Source of the DNA: Synechococcus sp. BIOS-E4-1
Lineage (GTDB): Bacteria > Cyanobacteriota > Cyanobacteriia > PCC-6307 > Cyanobiaceae
Assembly (NCBI RefSeq): GCF_014279995.1
Contig: NZ_CP047935.1
Span: 3,245,494-3,309,493, forward strand
Direction: 5' to 3'
Length of the DNA: 64,000 bases
The translations under genes and the position numbers were made by a program. The notes beneath the pieces are model-generated. The model saw only the letters and a program-made list of their open reading frames with translations. It ran no database searches and had not been told where the DNA came from. Below are positions 52,811 to 63,036 of the stretch, in pieces. The first letter of the stretch is position 1. Each line of letters opens with the position of its first letter.

Positions 52811-53008
52811 CTATTCCGATTCTCCACTCCCGCGGGACGACCACAGCAGCCATCCCGCCATCAGTCCTGAAGGCATCAACAGCAGAACCAGGATTGGAAT
52901 GGCACTGGGCTCAAGAGGCTGAGGATGTTGCTGTCCCCAAAATCGCAGCAACGCGCTGATCAGCAGAGAGATTCCCCAGACAGAAGCGAGAATCACCGCT
53001 TTCTTCAA
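52811..53008 (-). CDS. Small two-span membrane protein, hypothetical
   Basis: A 65-residue frame with two hydrophobic segments (about residues 4-22 and 36-55) separated by a polar loop containing QQHPQPLEP. It ends in a serine/glutamate tail. It starts 28 bases upstream of the argG ATG in the same direction. No family recognised. Confidence 0.55.
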   Translation of the reverse strand: MKKAVILASVWGISLLISALLRFWGQQHPQPLEPSAIPILVLLLMPSGLMAGWLLWSSRGSGESE

Positions 53009-53078
53009 GGACTGGAAATGCGCGGTCTTCTATGATGAAGGATTGGCTCTGAAGATTTTGTCCTCAGCTCTCACGGAC

Positions 53079-53327
53079 TTGAGCGCCCTCGACAACGTCA
53101 ACCCGGCCCTGACCCGCTACGGACGCAAGGAGCCTGCACCAGTGCTTCCGCTGCGCGAGGAGCCCGATCTGCTGAGCTGGCTTGAAACCAGTGGTCGCCT
53201 GGTGGAGGACGAAGAGTCCAATTCACCCGAGGTGAGCACGGTGGAAGAAGAGGAACTCTCCGCGCTGATGGGTGAAAAAGAGGACTACAAGGCTGACGAA
53301 GAGAACGAAGAAAACTGGGAAGACTGA
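53079..53327 (+). CDS. DUF3134 family protein
   Basis: A small acidic protein of 82 residues from the TTG at 53079 (a TTG at 53043 would give 94). The stretch VLPLREEPDLLSWLETSGRLVEDE is the conserved core of the cyanobacterial DUF3134 family. The C-terminus is strongly acidic (EEEELSALMGEKEDYKADEENEENWED). No function is known. It precedes mraY by 30 bases and probably shares its transcript. Confidence 0.7.
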   Translation: MSALDNVNPALTRYGRKEPAPVLPLREEPDLLSWLETSGRLVEDEESNSPEVSTVEEEELSALMGEKEDYKADEENEENWED

Positions 53328-53357
53328 CCTAGTGTCCCAGCGATTCGTCTTCGGGAC

Positions 53358-54455
53358 TTGAGCGCTTCTGCGGACCGATCCACCCGTCTCGACGGCCGGG
53401 TTCCAGCTGCTGTGTTGATCACAGTGGTGGTGATGGTGGCCTTTGCGTCAGATCGCTGGATTCCCAACAGCCTGCTGAGCCTGCCCCTGCTCACGGCCAC
53501 GCTGATTTCTGCCGTTGTGACCTGGTGGGGAGCACCTCGGCTGCGAGCTCTGAAGATGGGCCAGGTGATCCGAACAGAGGGTCCTGAAGCACATCAAAGT
53601 AAATCCGGCACTCCAACCATGGGAGGCCTTCTCGTCGTTCCCGTTGGAGTGATTGCGGGATGCCTGATCAGCTGGGAAGGACGCAGCGCCGAGCAGCTGC
53701 TGGCTGTTGGACTGGTCACGCTGGCTTACATGGTGATCGGTGGCATCGATGACTGGAGCAGCCTGACCAAACGCACCAACACAGGCCTAAAACCCAGAGG
53801 AAAAATTGTGCTGCAGAGTGCCGCGGCCATGCTGTTTCTTGGTTGGTCAGCCTGGCAGGGGTGGATCCCTGAGGCGGTCGTTCTGCCCCTCGGGATGGCC
53901 ATTCCTTTCGGCTTACTGATCTGGCCACTGGGATTGTTCGTTTTCCTTGCGGAAAGTAATGCCACCAATCTCACTGATGGACTGGACGGCCTGGCCTCAG
54001 GCTGTGGCGCCCTTGTGTTCACGGGTCTAGGACTGCAGTTAATGCTGCGCGGCAACGAGGGTGACCCTGCGTTGGCAGCGTTCTGCATGGCGATGGCCGG
54101 TTGCTGGCTCGGCTTTCTGATTCACAACCGCAACCCAGCAAGGGTGTTCATGGGAGATACGGGCTCCCTGGCAATGGGTGCCTCACTCAGTGCCGTGGCC
54201 TTGCTGTCCAACAGCCTCTGGCCCCTATTGGTGATGGGTGGCGTGTTCCTCGCTGAATCACTGTCGGTGATCATCCAGGTGTGGGTGTTCAAAGCGACCA
54301 AAGGGCCGGATGGTGTAGGTCGCAGGGTGTTCCGTATGGCCCCACTCCATCACCATTTCGAACTGGGTGGAATATCCGAGCAGATTGTGGTGCCGATGTT
54401 CTGGCTTGCGACAGCAGCTCTGGTCATTCTTGGTATCGTTCTCCGCCCTACCTGA
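53358..54455 (+). CDS. mraY: Phospho-N-acetylmuramoyl-pentapeptide-transferase MraY
   Basis: Integral membrane enzyme that makes lipid I, the first membrane step of peptidoglycan synthesis. The 365-residue protein has ten hydrophobic segments. Motifs include the conserved [30 protein letters not shown] (with DD), [17 protein letters not shown] (NLTDGLDG catalytic Asp), [13 protein letters not shown] and [11 protein letters not shown]. It starts at TTG. Confidence 0.96.
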   Translation: MSASADRSTRLDGRVPAAVLITVVVMVAFASDRWIPNSLLSLPLLTATLISAVVTWWGAPRLRALKMGQVIRTEGPEAHQSKSGTPTMGGLLVVPVGVIAGCLISWEGRSAEQLLAVGLVTLAYMVIGGIDDWSSLTKRTNTGLKPRGKIVLQSAAAMLFLGWSAWQGWIPEAVVLPLGMAIPFGLLIWPLGLFVFLAESNATNLTDGLDGLASGCGALVFTGLGLQLMLRGNEGDPALAAFCMAMAGCWLGFLIHNRNPARVFMGDTGSLAMGASLSAVALLSNSLWPLLVMGGVFLAESLSVIIQVWVFKATKGPDGVGRRVFRMAPLHHHFELGGISEQIVVPMFWLATAALVILGIVLRPT

Positions 54456-54466
54456 GCCGGCCAACC

Positions 54467-54715
54467 ATGAGTTATTTCACCTGGAAGGAAGCAGGTCTGA
54501 CCTCCGACTGCTCCAGCCTTGAGGCGATGGCCTCGCGTTTCGAAGAGGCCGCCAGCCTGATGCGGCGCATGGCCGACAGGGGATTTGTGCTGGAACAACG
54601 CAATGGCGCACAACACATCACCCACACAGATGCCGACATCTTCCAATCGTGGGGATTTGTGAACGAAGAACCGGCGGAGCGCCAACTGACCCTAATGCAC
54701 GAACTTGAATCCTGA
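54467..54715 (+). CDS. Small conserved cyanobacterial protein, 82 residues
   Basis: Begins MSYFTWKEAGLT at 54467, eleven bases after the mraY stop. The body SLEAMASRFEEAASLMRRMADRGFVLEQRN is helical, followed by a short beta-like ITHTDADIFQSWGFVNEE. No signal or membrane segment. It resembles small conserved hypotheticals in marine Synechococcus; no function known. Confidence 0.65.
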   Translation: MSYFTWKEAGLTSDCSSLEAMASRFEEAASLMRRMADRGFVLEQRNGAQHITHTDADIFQSWGFVNEEPAERQLTLMHELES

Positions 54716-54726
54716 ACTGGTTGCAC

Positions 54727-54906
54727 TCAGACCCTCGTGCGCAAGGCTCCAACCAACCAGACGATGACAAAGGCCAAAAGCGACGCACCCAGATAAATCA
54801 AAGCCCATTTCTGGACTGTGGCGATCTCCCAGCCAAAGATCAGCCCATCAGCGGCATCTCCAGCCGTCGTGAAGGCGACGGGAGTGAAGCTCAGTGATGG
54901 GAGCAT
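54727..54906 (-). CDS. Small single-span membrane protein, 59 residues
   Basis: From ATG at 54906: a short N-terminal segment, then WALIYLGASLLAFVIVWLVGAL as a strong membrane helix and a basic RTRV end. The topology recalls the many tiny subunits of cyanobacterial photosynthetic complexes, but no specific one is recognised. It converges with the 82-residue gene (12-base gap) and diverges from purT, with its start only 44 bases from the purT ATG. Confidence 0.5.
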   Translation of the reverse strand: MLPSLSFTPVAFTTAGDAADGLIFGWEIATVQKWALIYLGASLLAFVIVWLVGALRTRV

Positions 54907-54950
54907 CAGGCGTGGAGCGAGGATCAATCCATGCTGCCCTGAAAAAGGCC

Positions 54951-56120
54951 ATGACGACGTTTCCCGCCACCGTGATGCTGTTAGGCAGTGGTGAACTGGG
55001 CAAAGAGGTGGCCATTGCCGCCCAGCGCCTGGGCTGCAGGGTGATCGCCTGCGATCGCTATGCCGGGGCACCGGCCATGCAGGTGGCAGATCTGGCGGAG
55101 GTGCTGCCGATGAACGAACCTGAGGCACTGCTGGAGGTGGTGCGGCGCCACAGACCCAGCGTGGTGATTCCAGAGATTGAGGCTCTGGCCGTGAATGCCC
55201 TGGCCGAACTGGAGGCGGAAGGCATCACCGTGATTCCCACGGCCCGCGCCACTGCCGTGACCATGAACCGTGATCGCATCCGCGACCTGGCAGCAGAAGA
55301 GCTCAAGCTGCGCACCGCTCGCTTCGCCTATGCGGCTAGTGCCGAAGACCTGCATCAAGCTGCAGCACCATTGGGCTGGCCGGTGGTTGTCAAACCGGTG
55401 ATGAGTTCCTCCGGGAAGGGGCAGAGCGTGGTGAGAAGCGCCGAGGATCTTGATCAAGCCTGGGAGGTGGCAATCGCCAACGCACGTGGCACCTCCAACC
55501 AGGTGATTGTGGAAGAGTTTCTGCGCTTTGATCAGGAGATCACACTGCTCACCATCCGCCAAAACGACGGTTCAACACTGTTCTGTCCACCGATCGGACA
55601 TGAACAGGCCAACGGTGACTATCAATGCAGCTGGCAGCCTGCCCAACTGAGCGAAGAGCAGTTGCAGCGTGCCCAGACCATGGCGCGCACGGTGACAGAC
55701 AACCTGGGAGGAACAGGTTTGTTCGGGGTGGAGTTCTTTCTCTGCGGCGACGAGGTGATTTTTTCAGAGCTGTCTCCTCGTCCCCATGACACGGGTCTGG
55801 TCACTCTGATCAGCCAGAACCTCAGTGAGTTCGAACTGCATCTGAGAGCTGTACTTGGTTTGCCCATCCCAACGATCCGCTGTGCCGCGGCCGCAGCCAG
55901 CAGAGTGATCCTCGCGGACCGCCATGGCAGCCAGGTGAGCTACAGCGGCCTGGAGTCAGCCCTGAGCGAACCCGACACCAGAGTGTTGTTGTTCGGAAAA
56001 GAGGAGGCCCGACCGGGTCGGCGCATGGGTGTGGCCCTGGCTTGCGGCGACCAAAGGGCTGATGCTCAGGCTAAAGCCGATCGCAGCGCTGGTGCTGTGA
56101 CGCTTCAGATCAAGGACTAA
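54951..56120 (+). CDS. purT: Formate-dependent GAR formyltransferase PurT
   Basis: ATP-grasp enzyme of purine synthesis that formylates glycinamide ribonucleotide directly from formate. From the ATG at 54951 it has 389 residues; upstream frame to 54894 would overlap the divergent small gene. VMLLGSGELGKEVAIAAQRLGC is the family start, VVKPVMSSSGKGQSVV the ATP loop, and FFLCGDEVIFSELSPRPHDTGLVTLISQ the metal site. PurU at 43 kb is a formate source. It overlaps the convergent SPS gene by four bases. Confidence 0.94.
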   Translation: MTTFPATVMLLGSGELGKEVAIAAQRLGCRVIACDRYAGAPAMQVADLAEVLPMNEPEALLEVVRRHRPSVVIPEIEALAVNALAELEAEGITVIPTARATAVTMNRDRIRDLAAEELKLRTARFAYAASAEDLHQAAAPLGWPVVVKPVMSSSGKGQSVVRSAEDLDQAWEVAIANARGTSNQVIVEEFLRFDQEITLLTIRQNDGSTLFCPPIGHEQANGDYQCSWQPAQLSEEQLQRAQTMARTVTDNLGGTGLFGVEFFLCGDEVIFSELSPRPHDTGLVTLISQNLSEFELHLRAVLGLPIPTIRCAAAAASRVILADRHGSQVSYSGLESALSEPDTRVLLFGKEEARPGRRMGVALACGDQRADAQAKADRSAGAVTLQIKD

Positions 56121-58273
56121 TCCAGCCGGGACCGTGCGCTGAGGAAGCGGTAGTGCTGGAGACCCTCCAGTACGCCCATCAGGCGGGAGCGATTGGCGAA
56201 ATAAACACGCTGCTGATGGCGACAACCATCCAGGCAGGGGTCATGGTCAGCGGTGACCACCGCCGCCGGCAGTCCTCGGAGCAGCTCCACATCGCCCTGC
56301 TGACTGGCCACCACCAGAATGTGTTCCAGAGGCAAACCCCAACGCAGCGAGAGAAAGCGAATCGCCTCACTGCGTGATGCCCGCATGGGCAGCACATCCA
56401 GGAACCAGTGGCAGAGCAGTTGAGGCCTTGCAGGCAGACCGCTCTGACGCAAACGCTGGCGGATCAATGGCAACACGGAAGGGCCCGGTTGCTGCAGCAG
56501 ATAGCTGACCTTGAACTGACCCTGATGCTCTCGTTTCTGCAGTTTGATGTGATCCCCAAGATCGGAGAGGGTCCGCTCCACAGACTCGCGTTGCCAGTCA
56601 ACACCGATCTGAGCCTGCCAGAAGCGATCCGCCTGCTCCTCCTGGCCGTAGTGAATCTGAGTGCCCGCCTGGGTGATCCAGACCTGCGGGTCAGGCAGAT
56701 GAAGCTCCGCAAAACGCTGCCGGGCCGCAGCGAGAGGCCGTCCGGTCACGATGCCGAAACCTGTCTGGGCAGCCTGGGCAGAGGGTGCCACCAGCTGTTG
56801 ACGCAGATTCTGCAGATCATTGAGATCCGGCTGTTCAAGACTGCTGTCGAGATCCAGAAGCAGCAGACGGGAACCGAAAGGACTCAGACCCGCTGGTGTC
56901 GCCAGCAGCTGCGAGGAAACAGTCACCGTGTTCGAGCGCTTCAGACGCTCTTGCATCAGCGCCAGGTAACTACAGACATGTACATCCCAGCTGTAGTGAC
57001 GACTGACAGCCTCCACGCCGTTGTCACTCCACCTCCGCCAACGATCGCGATCAGCACCGGCGCGCTCCAAACCATCCTGGAGTGATTCCCTGTCGGTCAC
57101 GTCAACCACAAGCCCGTTATCGCAACGGCTGAGAATCTCTCGAGGACCACCGTCATCGGTGGCCACCATCGGCAGACCTGATGCCGCAGCCTCCAGCAGC
57201 GTGAGACCGAAAGGCTCCGTCAGTGCTGGATTAACGAACAAGCCGCGTTGGGCCGCTGCCCAGCGATAAATGGCCGGAACCTGATCACGGCGATGGTGCT
57301 TGGGGTAGGCAACGAAGCCGTAGAGGTCATAACGGTCGACCAGATCAAAGATCTGTTGAAACACCTCCCGCTGCTGACGGTCCATCTGGCGGGAATCATC
57401 ACGATTGCCCAGCACGAGCACCAGGTTGTGGCGCTGCCGAAGGACCGCAGATCGACCAAAGGCTTCAACCAGCGCAGGAATGTTTTTGCGCCGGTCCGCA
57501 CGGCAGATGGCCAGCAGAGGTGGACGCTCAGGCTCTCTTAAAAACGAACTCAGCAGCTCTGAGACCTCGGAGAATTCATCCGGGTTGCCGTGAGGGTGAA
57601 AACGTCTGCTGTCGACACCCGGTGGCACAACCTCAGCATGCTCAGGCTTGAAGCATCCATAACGGGCGTATTGCTCATCACGCTCCTGTCGCGTGCTGGT
57701 GATCACCAGATCGGCATGGGCGAGAGCCAGCTCTTCGGCATCGATGCGCCGACTGATCGAATAATTCTGCTCGATCTGTTCATGCTCTCCACCCGCCGCA
57801 AGCAGACGACGCAATTTCTCACGTCCCAGGGAATGGCCCGTGTAGGCAAGAGGAATTCCCAGACGACGACTGACCAGGGCCCCCACATAGCCGGCATCGG
57901 CGTAATGGGCATGAATCCAGTCGGGGCGATTGTCACTTTCCCGAAGATGACGAACCAGCTGATCGGCCAGCTCATCCAGATACGGCCAAAGCTGTTCCTT
58001 ACGCAAGTAACGCCGAGGTCCAAAACTGAACCGACGGATCGATGCACCAGGTGCAATCGGCTCTTGAGATCTGGAATAGTCGAGAGACACGCGCCGATCC
58101 TGGATCAGACGTGTGACGACCTCGACATGATCCACCTCGGCTCTGTTGGCCAGGCTGCGGGCCAGTTCCAACACATAGAGGGTCTGACCTCCGGTGTCTG
58201 CGTCACGGCCAAGCTCCAGATCCTGGGAGCGAAACAAGCCGTGGAGATGAAGATGCAGCAGCTTCAGTCCCAC
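56117..58273 (-). CDS. spsA: Sucrose-phosphate synthase with phosphatase-like domain
   Basis: Makes sucrose 6-phosphate from UDP- or ADP-glucose and fructose 6-phosphate; sucrose is an osmolyte in these organisms. The 718-residue protein has an N-terminal GT-B catalytic half with LHLHGLFRSQDLELGRDADTGGQT, AHYADAGYVGALVSRRLGIPLAYTGHSLGREKL and EPFGLTLLEAAASGLPMVATDDGGP. From about residue 465 there is a HAD-type sucrose-phosphatase-like domain. There the nucleophile motif reads LLDLDSSLEQ, lacking the usual DxDxT form, so phosphatase activity is doubtful. Confidence 0.92.
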   Translation of the reverse strand: MGLKLLHLHLHGLFRSQDLELGRDADTGGQTLYVLELARSLANRAEVDHVEVVTRLIQDRRVSLDYSRSQEPIAPGASIRRFSFGPRRYLRKEQLWPYLDELADQLVRHLRESDNRPDWIHAHYADAGYVGALVSRRLGIPLAYTGHSLGREKLRRLLAAGGEHEQIEQNYSISRRIDAEELALAHADLVITSTRQERDEQYARYGCFKPEHAEVVPPGVDSRRFHPHGNPDEFSEVSELLSSFLREPERPPLLAICRADRRKNIPALVEAFGRSAVLRQRHNLVLVLGNRDDSRQMDRQQREVFQQIFDLVDRYDLYGFVAYPKHHRRDQVPAIYRWAAAQRGLFVNPALTEPFGLTLLEAAASGLPMVATDDGGPREILSRCDNGLVVDVTDRESLQDGLERAGADRDRWRRWSDNGVEAVSRHYSWDVHVCSYLALMQERLKRSNTVTVSSQLLATPAGLSPFGSRLLLLDLDSSLEQPDLNDLQNLRQQLVAPSAQAAQTGFGIVTGRPLAAARQRFAELHLPDPQVWITQAGTQIHYGQEEQADRFWQAQIGVDWQRESVERTLSDLGDHIKLQKREHQGQFKVSYLLQQPGPSVLPLIRQRLRQSGLPARPQLLCHWFLDVLPMRASRSEAIRFLSLRWGLPLEHILVVASQQGDVELLRGLPAAVVTADHDPCLDGCRHQQRVYFANRSRLMGVLEGLQHYRFLSARSRLD

Positions 58274-58511
58274 AAGACCTCCAACACGTTCAGGAACAGG
58301 TCCTGGTGTCCGATCAAGGATTAGGTGATATGGAACTTGGAAAAGATGAAAACAATCTGATAACTGAAAAAGCTCAACTCGGTGGCATGCCCAGATTGCT
58401 TGACTTCAACAGGCTTTAAGGCAGACCAGGACTACTACTTGCGATTTTTTTAGATGAAGAAATGCGGACAAAATTGGCTTGGTTACAACAGCGAGATGCC
58501 GTAAAGAATTT

Positions 58512-60014
58512 TCATAATTGACCAGTGACATCAATGAGTGGCACACGTTGATGACCCCAACCGCCGCCCTTGAAGCTGAGCGAATCGGTGATTCCGAGAT
58601 GGTCATTAATCCAGGCAAGAATCAGGGGCCCCAGCACCGGTGGTTGTTCGGCACCCACTGGAGCCCAGAGATTGAAGTGATCACCGCCTGCGGCCAGCAC
58701 GATGCGATGACCATTCGCCAGAGGCTGACCATTGCGAAGTGGAACGACCGCTTCAGGATCCGATGGAACAACCCAATCACGGGTGCCGCTCACCAACAGC
58801 GCCTTGGCATGCATCGAAGGACCGCTGGATTCATCAAACAACAGACGCAGAGGCGGACTTACCACAACCACGGATCGAACTCTCGTGTCACCCAGCGATC
58901 CCTGATCAGCACCTTTGAGCCAGCTGCACTGCAGAACCCAGCTCAGGTTGCGGTCTGGATCACGAGGATCCTGACAACGGGAGCTCAGCTTGCGGCTCGT
59001 GGTCTGAAGACCACCTAACTGCAAAGCCGCGGTGGCACCCCAGGAATGACCCACAACCGCCACTGAATCGGTTTGAACAGACGAACCAGAGAGCAAGCTG
59101 CCCGTTTCGACCGCATCAATCACGGCAGTGACGTCCAGGGGGCGCAAGCGCAGTTCCTCGGATGCCGGCGGTGGCTGTTTACCTTCAAGCAGTGACTCCT
59201 GCTGCTTGGAATCACTACCCGGGTGACCTGGGAGCACTACGGAATAACCATGGGCAGCGAGCAGATGGGCCCAGCCCTCGAAACTGGAAGGTGCATCCCA
59301 TAGCCCATGGGAAATCACCACCAGTCGACCATTGGACAATCCGGTCGGGGAAATCACCGTGACCTGCAGGGGCTGCGGACGATGGTTCACCGCAATGGAA
59401 CGTTGTCGGCGGGTCCAGCCGGATGCGGCCGCAGCGACGATCGTTGAAGCAACAGGCTCGGCTGCGCTGCCCTTGTGCACCAGGTCCCTTGCATCGTCCT
59501 GGTTGCCTCTCAGTCTCTTGGCGTAAAAAGCGAGCTCCTGGAGATTGATCGACAGCTCATCTCCCGGAACATGACGCAGGAATCCGAGCAGATGGGGCTC
59601 ATCATCCCGATAGGCCGCGGCCAAAGCCTCAGACACCATGCGCCCGCTGGTGTCGACCGGAAGACCCTTGACCTCCACCAATTCAGAGGCAGTGAGAAGA
59701 AGCTGCTCAAACAGAGGGTGCCCGAGGGATTGGCGGACAATGCTGCTGGTCTCTTCAGGGAGCGGTGCCGTCAGCAAAGCCTCGATCAGCTTCTGCACTG
59801 ATCCATCGCCTGCCCAATCCAGCTCCTGAAGATCTGGATTGGAGTCGATCAACTGCTGGGCATTGGTGGCCTGACTCAAATCCAGGCTGATGCTCTCATC
59901 CAGCAAAGGCAAGGTGAAGGTGAGGCGCTCAACTGCCGCCACCGGTTGAGCGACCAGCAGCGAAGCCAAGGCTGCAACCAGGCCACGCAAGCGGAAACAC
60001 GGGAAGGACGTCAT
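58512..60014 (-). CDS. Exported alpha/beta hydrolase (DUF1400 N-terminus)
   Basis: A 500-residue protein with a signal peptide (hydrophobic LVAALASLLVAQPVAA, cleavage near residue 27). A DUF1400-type alpha-helical region follows, then an alpha/beta hydrolase domain from about 210 with the nucleophile elbow VVGHSWGAT and the oxyanion-side VVISHGLWD. The catalytic His is probably in AAGGDHFNLWAP. The periplasmic substrate is unknown; related proteins are annotated as dienelactone-hydrolase-like or lipases. Its start overlaps the uvrA stop by four bases. Confidence 0.82.
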   Translation of the reverse strand: MTSFPCFRLRGLVAALASLLVAQPVAAVERLTFTLPLLDESISLDLSQATNAQQLIDSNPDLQELDWAGDGSVQKLIEALLTAPLPEETSSIVRQSLGHPLFEQLLLTASELVEVKGLPVDTSGRMVSEALAAAYRDDEPHLLGFLRHVPGDELSINLQELAFYAKRLRGNQDDARDLVHKGSAAEPVASTIVAAAASGWTRRQRSIAVNHRPQPLQVTVISPTGLSNGRLVVISHGLWDAPSSFEGWAHLLAAHGYSVVLPGHPGSDSKQQESLLEGKQPPPASEELRLRPLDVTAVIDAVETGSLLSGSSVQTDSVAVVGHSWGATAALQLGGLQTTSRKLSSRCQDPRDPDRNLSWVLQCSWLKGADQGSLGDTRVRSVVVVSPPLRLLFDESSGPSMHAKALLVSGTRDWVVPSDPEAVVPLRNGQPLANGHRIVLAAGGDHFNLWAPVGAEQPPVLGPLILAWINDHLGITDSLSFKGGGWGHQRVPLIDVTGQL

Positions 60015-62989
60015 GCCGCCAGAGAAACCGTCTGAGGGGGATGCTGCTCCAGAACCCTGGCGAGATAGCGACCGGTGTGACTGGTTGGGTGCTGGGCCAC
60101 CTCTTCCGGCGTTCCGCAGGCCACCAACTGTCCACCGCGATCACCACCCTCTGGACCAAGATCAATCAACCAGTCGGAACAACGGATCACATCGAGATTG
60201 TGCTCGATGCAGATGATCGAGTTTCCTTTATCCACAAGACGCTGCATCACATCCATCAGCTTGTGCACGTCATAGAAACTCAGGCCTGTGGTGGGCTCAT
60301 CGATCAGGTAAAGCGTCTTGCCGGTGGCCCTGCGGGACAGTTCAGTGGCCAACTTCACCCGTTGCGCCTCACCGCCGGAGAGCGTGGGTGCCGGCTGCCC
60401 AAGTTTCACGTAACCGAGACCCACATCCACCAGGGTCCGCAATCGGTCAGCCGCCTGCGGAATCGCAGAAAACACGTCGGCGGCCTGCTCAACGGTCATC
60501 TCCAGAACCTCCGCGATGGTGTGCCCCTTGTAGGTGACCTGAAGAGTCTCCCGATTGAATCGGGCGCCCTTGCAGACATCGCACTGCACATAAACATCCG
60601 GCAGGAAGTTCATTTCGATCACGTTGACCCCCTGTCCGCGGCAGGCTTCGCAGCGACCACCCTTGACATTGAAACTGAACTGACCCACCTGATAGCCGCG
60701 GGCCTTGGCTTCAACCGTGGCTGCAAACACCTGACGGATCGGATCAAACGCACCGGTGTAGGTGGCGGGGTTGGAGCGGGGAGTCCTGCCGATCGGTGAC
60801 TGATCGATCACGATCACCTTGTCGATCGACTTGAGTCCACGCAGCTCACCGAGGCCGTTGGGGAAAGGAACCTTATGGCCGAGGCCATGCTCAAGGGCAG
60901 GATGAAGCAACTCATTCACGAGCGTGCTCTTGCCACTGCCGCTCACCCCAGTGATGGAGACAAGACGTCCGAGCGGAAACTCCACGCTCAGATCTTGGAG
61001 GTTGTTGCGATTGCAGTTGAGCAGCTTGAGGCTGCGAGTGCCTGCCGAGCGACGTTCCGAAGGAGTGGGAATGCTGCGCTCTCCACTCAGGTAGGCACCG
61101 GTGATCGATTGATCGGCATCCAGCAGATCTTGCAGGGAACCCTCGGCCACGATGTGACCGCCATGCACCCCAGCTCCGGGGCCAATGTCCACGAGATGAT
61201 CGGCTGCGCGGATCGTGTCCTCATCGTGTTCGACCACAACCAGGGTGTTGCCTAGATCACGCAGCCGTTCAAGGGTGGCCAGCAGGCGGTCATTGTCCCT
61301 TTGGTGCAAACCGATGCTCGGCTCATCGAGCACGTAGAGCACTCCAGTGAGCCCAGCTCCGATCTGAGTCGCCAGACGGATCCGCTGTGCTTCACCGCCG
61401 GAGAGGGTCATCGCCGGCCGATCAAGGCTCAGATAGTCCAGACCGACATCCAGTAAAAAACGCAATCGCATGCGGATCTCCCGCAGCACGAGATCTCCGA
61501 TCTGAATCTGACGGTTCGTGAGCAGTGGTTCACTGCTCTCAAAGGCGCCCACGCCCATCAACTGCTCAATCCGTTCAAGGGTCTGGCCCACGCTCACAGC
61601 CGTGAGATCCGTGATTCGGAAGCAGCCCATGCGCACGGCCAATGCTTCCGGCCGCAGTCGTTTGCCGGCACAACTGGAACAGGGAACCAGTTCCAGAAAT
61701 TTCTCCAGCTTCTGACGCTGGGCCTCGCCACTGGCATCACGCAACTGGCGCTCAAGAATCGGCAGGATTCCCTCAAAGGGACGCTGATATCCGCCATTTC
61801 CCTTGCGATAACGGCTGTCAGCCTGAATCAGGATCGGTTCGCGACTGCCATTGAGCAGCACATCCTGCTGGTCTTCAGTCAGTTCCTTCCAGGGAGTCTT
61901 GATCTCGAAGCCAAAGGCCTCCCCGACGGAATAAAGCAGGGAGAAGTAATAGGAGTTGTCTTTTTCAGCCCAGGGAGCCACTGCGGCATAAACCGGCAGT
62001 GACGGATCCGGAACCACGCGCTCCGGAGTGAACTTGCGCAGGTGACCGATGCCATGGCAGGCCTCGCAAGCACCGTAAGGACTGTTGAAAGAGAACAGTC
62101 TCGGTGAAAGCTCTTCGATGATTGCCCCATGTTCGGGACAGGCGAAATTCTCGGAATACAAACGCTCCCGGTCGACTCCCTCAGGAAGTTGCTCGTCCTT
62201 TTTGGGCACCACCTCAACGATGGCTAAACCATCTCCGCGTTTCAGGGAGGTGCGCAAGGAGTCGGTGAGCCGTTCCTGAATTCCCTCGCGAGCAACAAGC
62301 CGATCCACCACCACTTCAATGTTGTGGCTTTGGTTCTTGTCGAGTTCGATGTTGTCGGCCAGCTCGCGCACTTCTCCATCGATCCGCACCCGGGCAAAAC
62401 CCTCAGCGGCCAACCCGCTGATCAGCTTGGCGTGGGTGCCCTTTTTGCCACGCACAACCGGAGCAAGCAGTTGATAACGCGTGGATTCAGGCAAGGTGAG
62501 GATCTGATCGACCATTTCATCAATGGTCTGGGGCCGGATCGGCCGATCACACTTCGGGCAATGGGGATCGCCGGCCCGACCGAACAACAGGCGCAGATAA
62601 TCCTGAATCTCAGTGACGGTTCCGACAGTCGAACGAGGGTTGTGACTGGTGGATTTCTGATCGATCGAGATCGCCGGGGAGAGCCCCTCGATGGCATCAA
62701 CATCAGGCTTGTCAACCTGGCCTAGAAACTGACGGGCATAGGCGGAAAGACTCTCGACATAGCGACGCTGACCCTCAGCGAAAATCGTGTCGAAAGCCAG
62801 GGAGCTTTTACCGCTACCGCTGACTCCGGTGAACACCACCATCTTGTTGCGAGGGATGGTGAGATCAACGTTCTTGAGATTGTGCTGACGAGCACCACGA
62901 ACGCGGATCACGTCCTCTTCTGATCCAGTCGTGAGTTTCACCGGCTCTGCCGAAGACGAGGCCTTTGATTTGGGAGCGGGTCGCCCCAT
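60011..62989 (-). CDS. uvrA: Excinuclease ABC subunit UvrA
   Basis: DNA damage sensor of nucleotide excision repair, 992 residues. Two ABC ATPase modules are visible: Walker A at residues 55-62 (GVSGSGKSS) and a second GVSGSGKST near 640, each with LSGGEAQR signatures. Zinc-binding cysteine pairs include CPKCDRPI and CRGQGVN...CDVCKGARFN. A signature helical insertion is present. Complete and typical; coupled to the downstream hydrolase gene. Confidence 0.97.
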   Translation of the reverse strand: MGRPAPKSKASSSAEPVKLTTGSEEDVIRVRGARQHNLKNVDLTIPRNKMVVFTGVSGSGKSSLAFDTIFAEGQRRYVESLSAYARQFLGQVDKPDVDAIEGLSPAISIDQKSTSHNPRSTVGTVTEIQDYLRLLFGRAGDPHCPKCDRPIRPQTIDEMVDQILTLPESTRYQLLAPVVRGKKGTHAKLISGLAAEGFARVRIDGEVRELADNIELDKNQSHNIEVVVDRLVAREGIQERLTDSLRTSLKRGDGLAIVEVVPKKDEQLPEGVDRERLYSENFACPEHGAIIEELSPRLFSFNSPYGACEACHGIGHLRKFTPERVVPDPSLPVYAAVAPWAEKDNSYYFSLLYSVGEAFGFEIKTPWKELTEDQQDVLLNGSREPILIQADSRYRKGNGGYQRPFEGILPILERQLRDASGEAQRQKLEKFLELVPCSSCAGKRLRPEALAVRMGCFRITDLTAVSVGQTLERIEQLMGVGAFESSEPLLTNRQIQIGDLVLREIRMRLRFLLDVGLDYLSLDRPAMTLSGGEAQRIRLATQIGAGLTGVLYVLDEPSIGLHQRDNDRLLATLERLRDLGNTLVVVEHDEDTIRAADHLVDIGPGAGVHGGHIVAEGSLQDLLDADQSITGAYLSGERSIPTPSERRSAGTRSLKLLNCNRNNLQDLSVEFPLGRLVSITGVSGSGKSTLVNELLHPALEHGLGHKVPFPNGLGELRGLKSIDKVIVIDQSPIGRTPRSNPATYTGAFDPIRQVFAATVEAKARGYQVGQFSFNVKGGRCEACRGQGVNVIEMNFLPDVYVQCDVCKGARFNRETLQVTYKGHTIAEVLEMTVEQAADVFSAIPQAADRLRTLVDVGLGYVKLGQPAPTLSGGEAQRVKLATELSRRATGKTLYLIDEPTTGLSFYDVHKLMDVMQRLVDKGNSIICIEHNLDVIRCSDWLIDLGPEGGDRGGQLVACGTPEEVAQHPTSHTGRYLARVLEQHPPQTVSLAA

Positions 62990-63036
62990 ACGGCTGGATC
63001 TCAGGAGCTGGTGATTCTACTGAGATCAGATGATGC

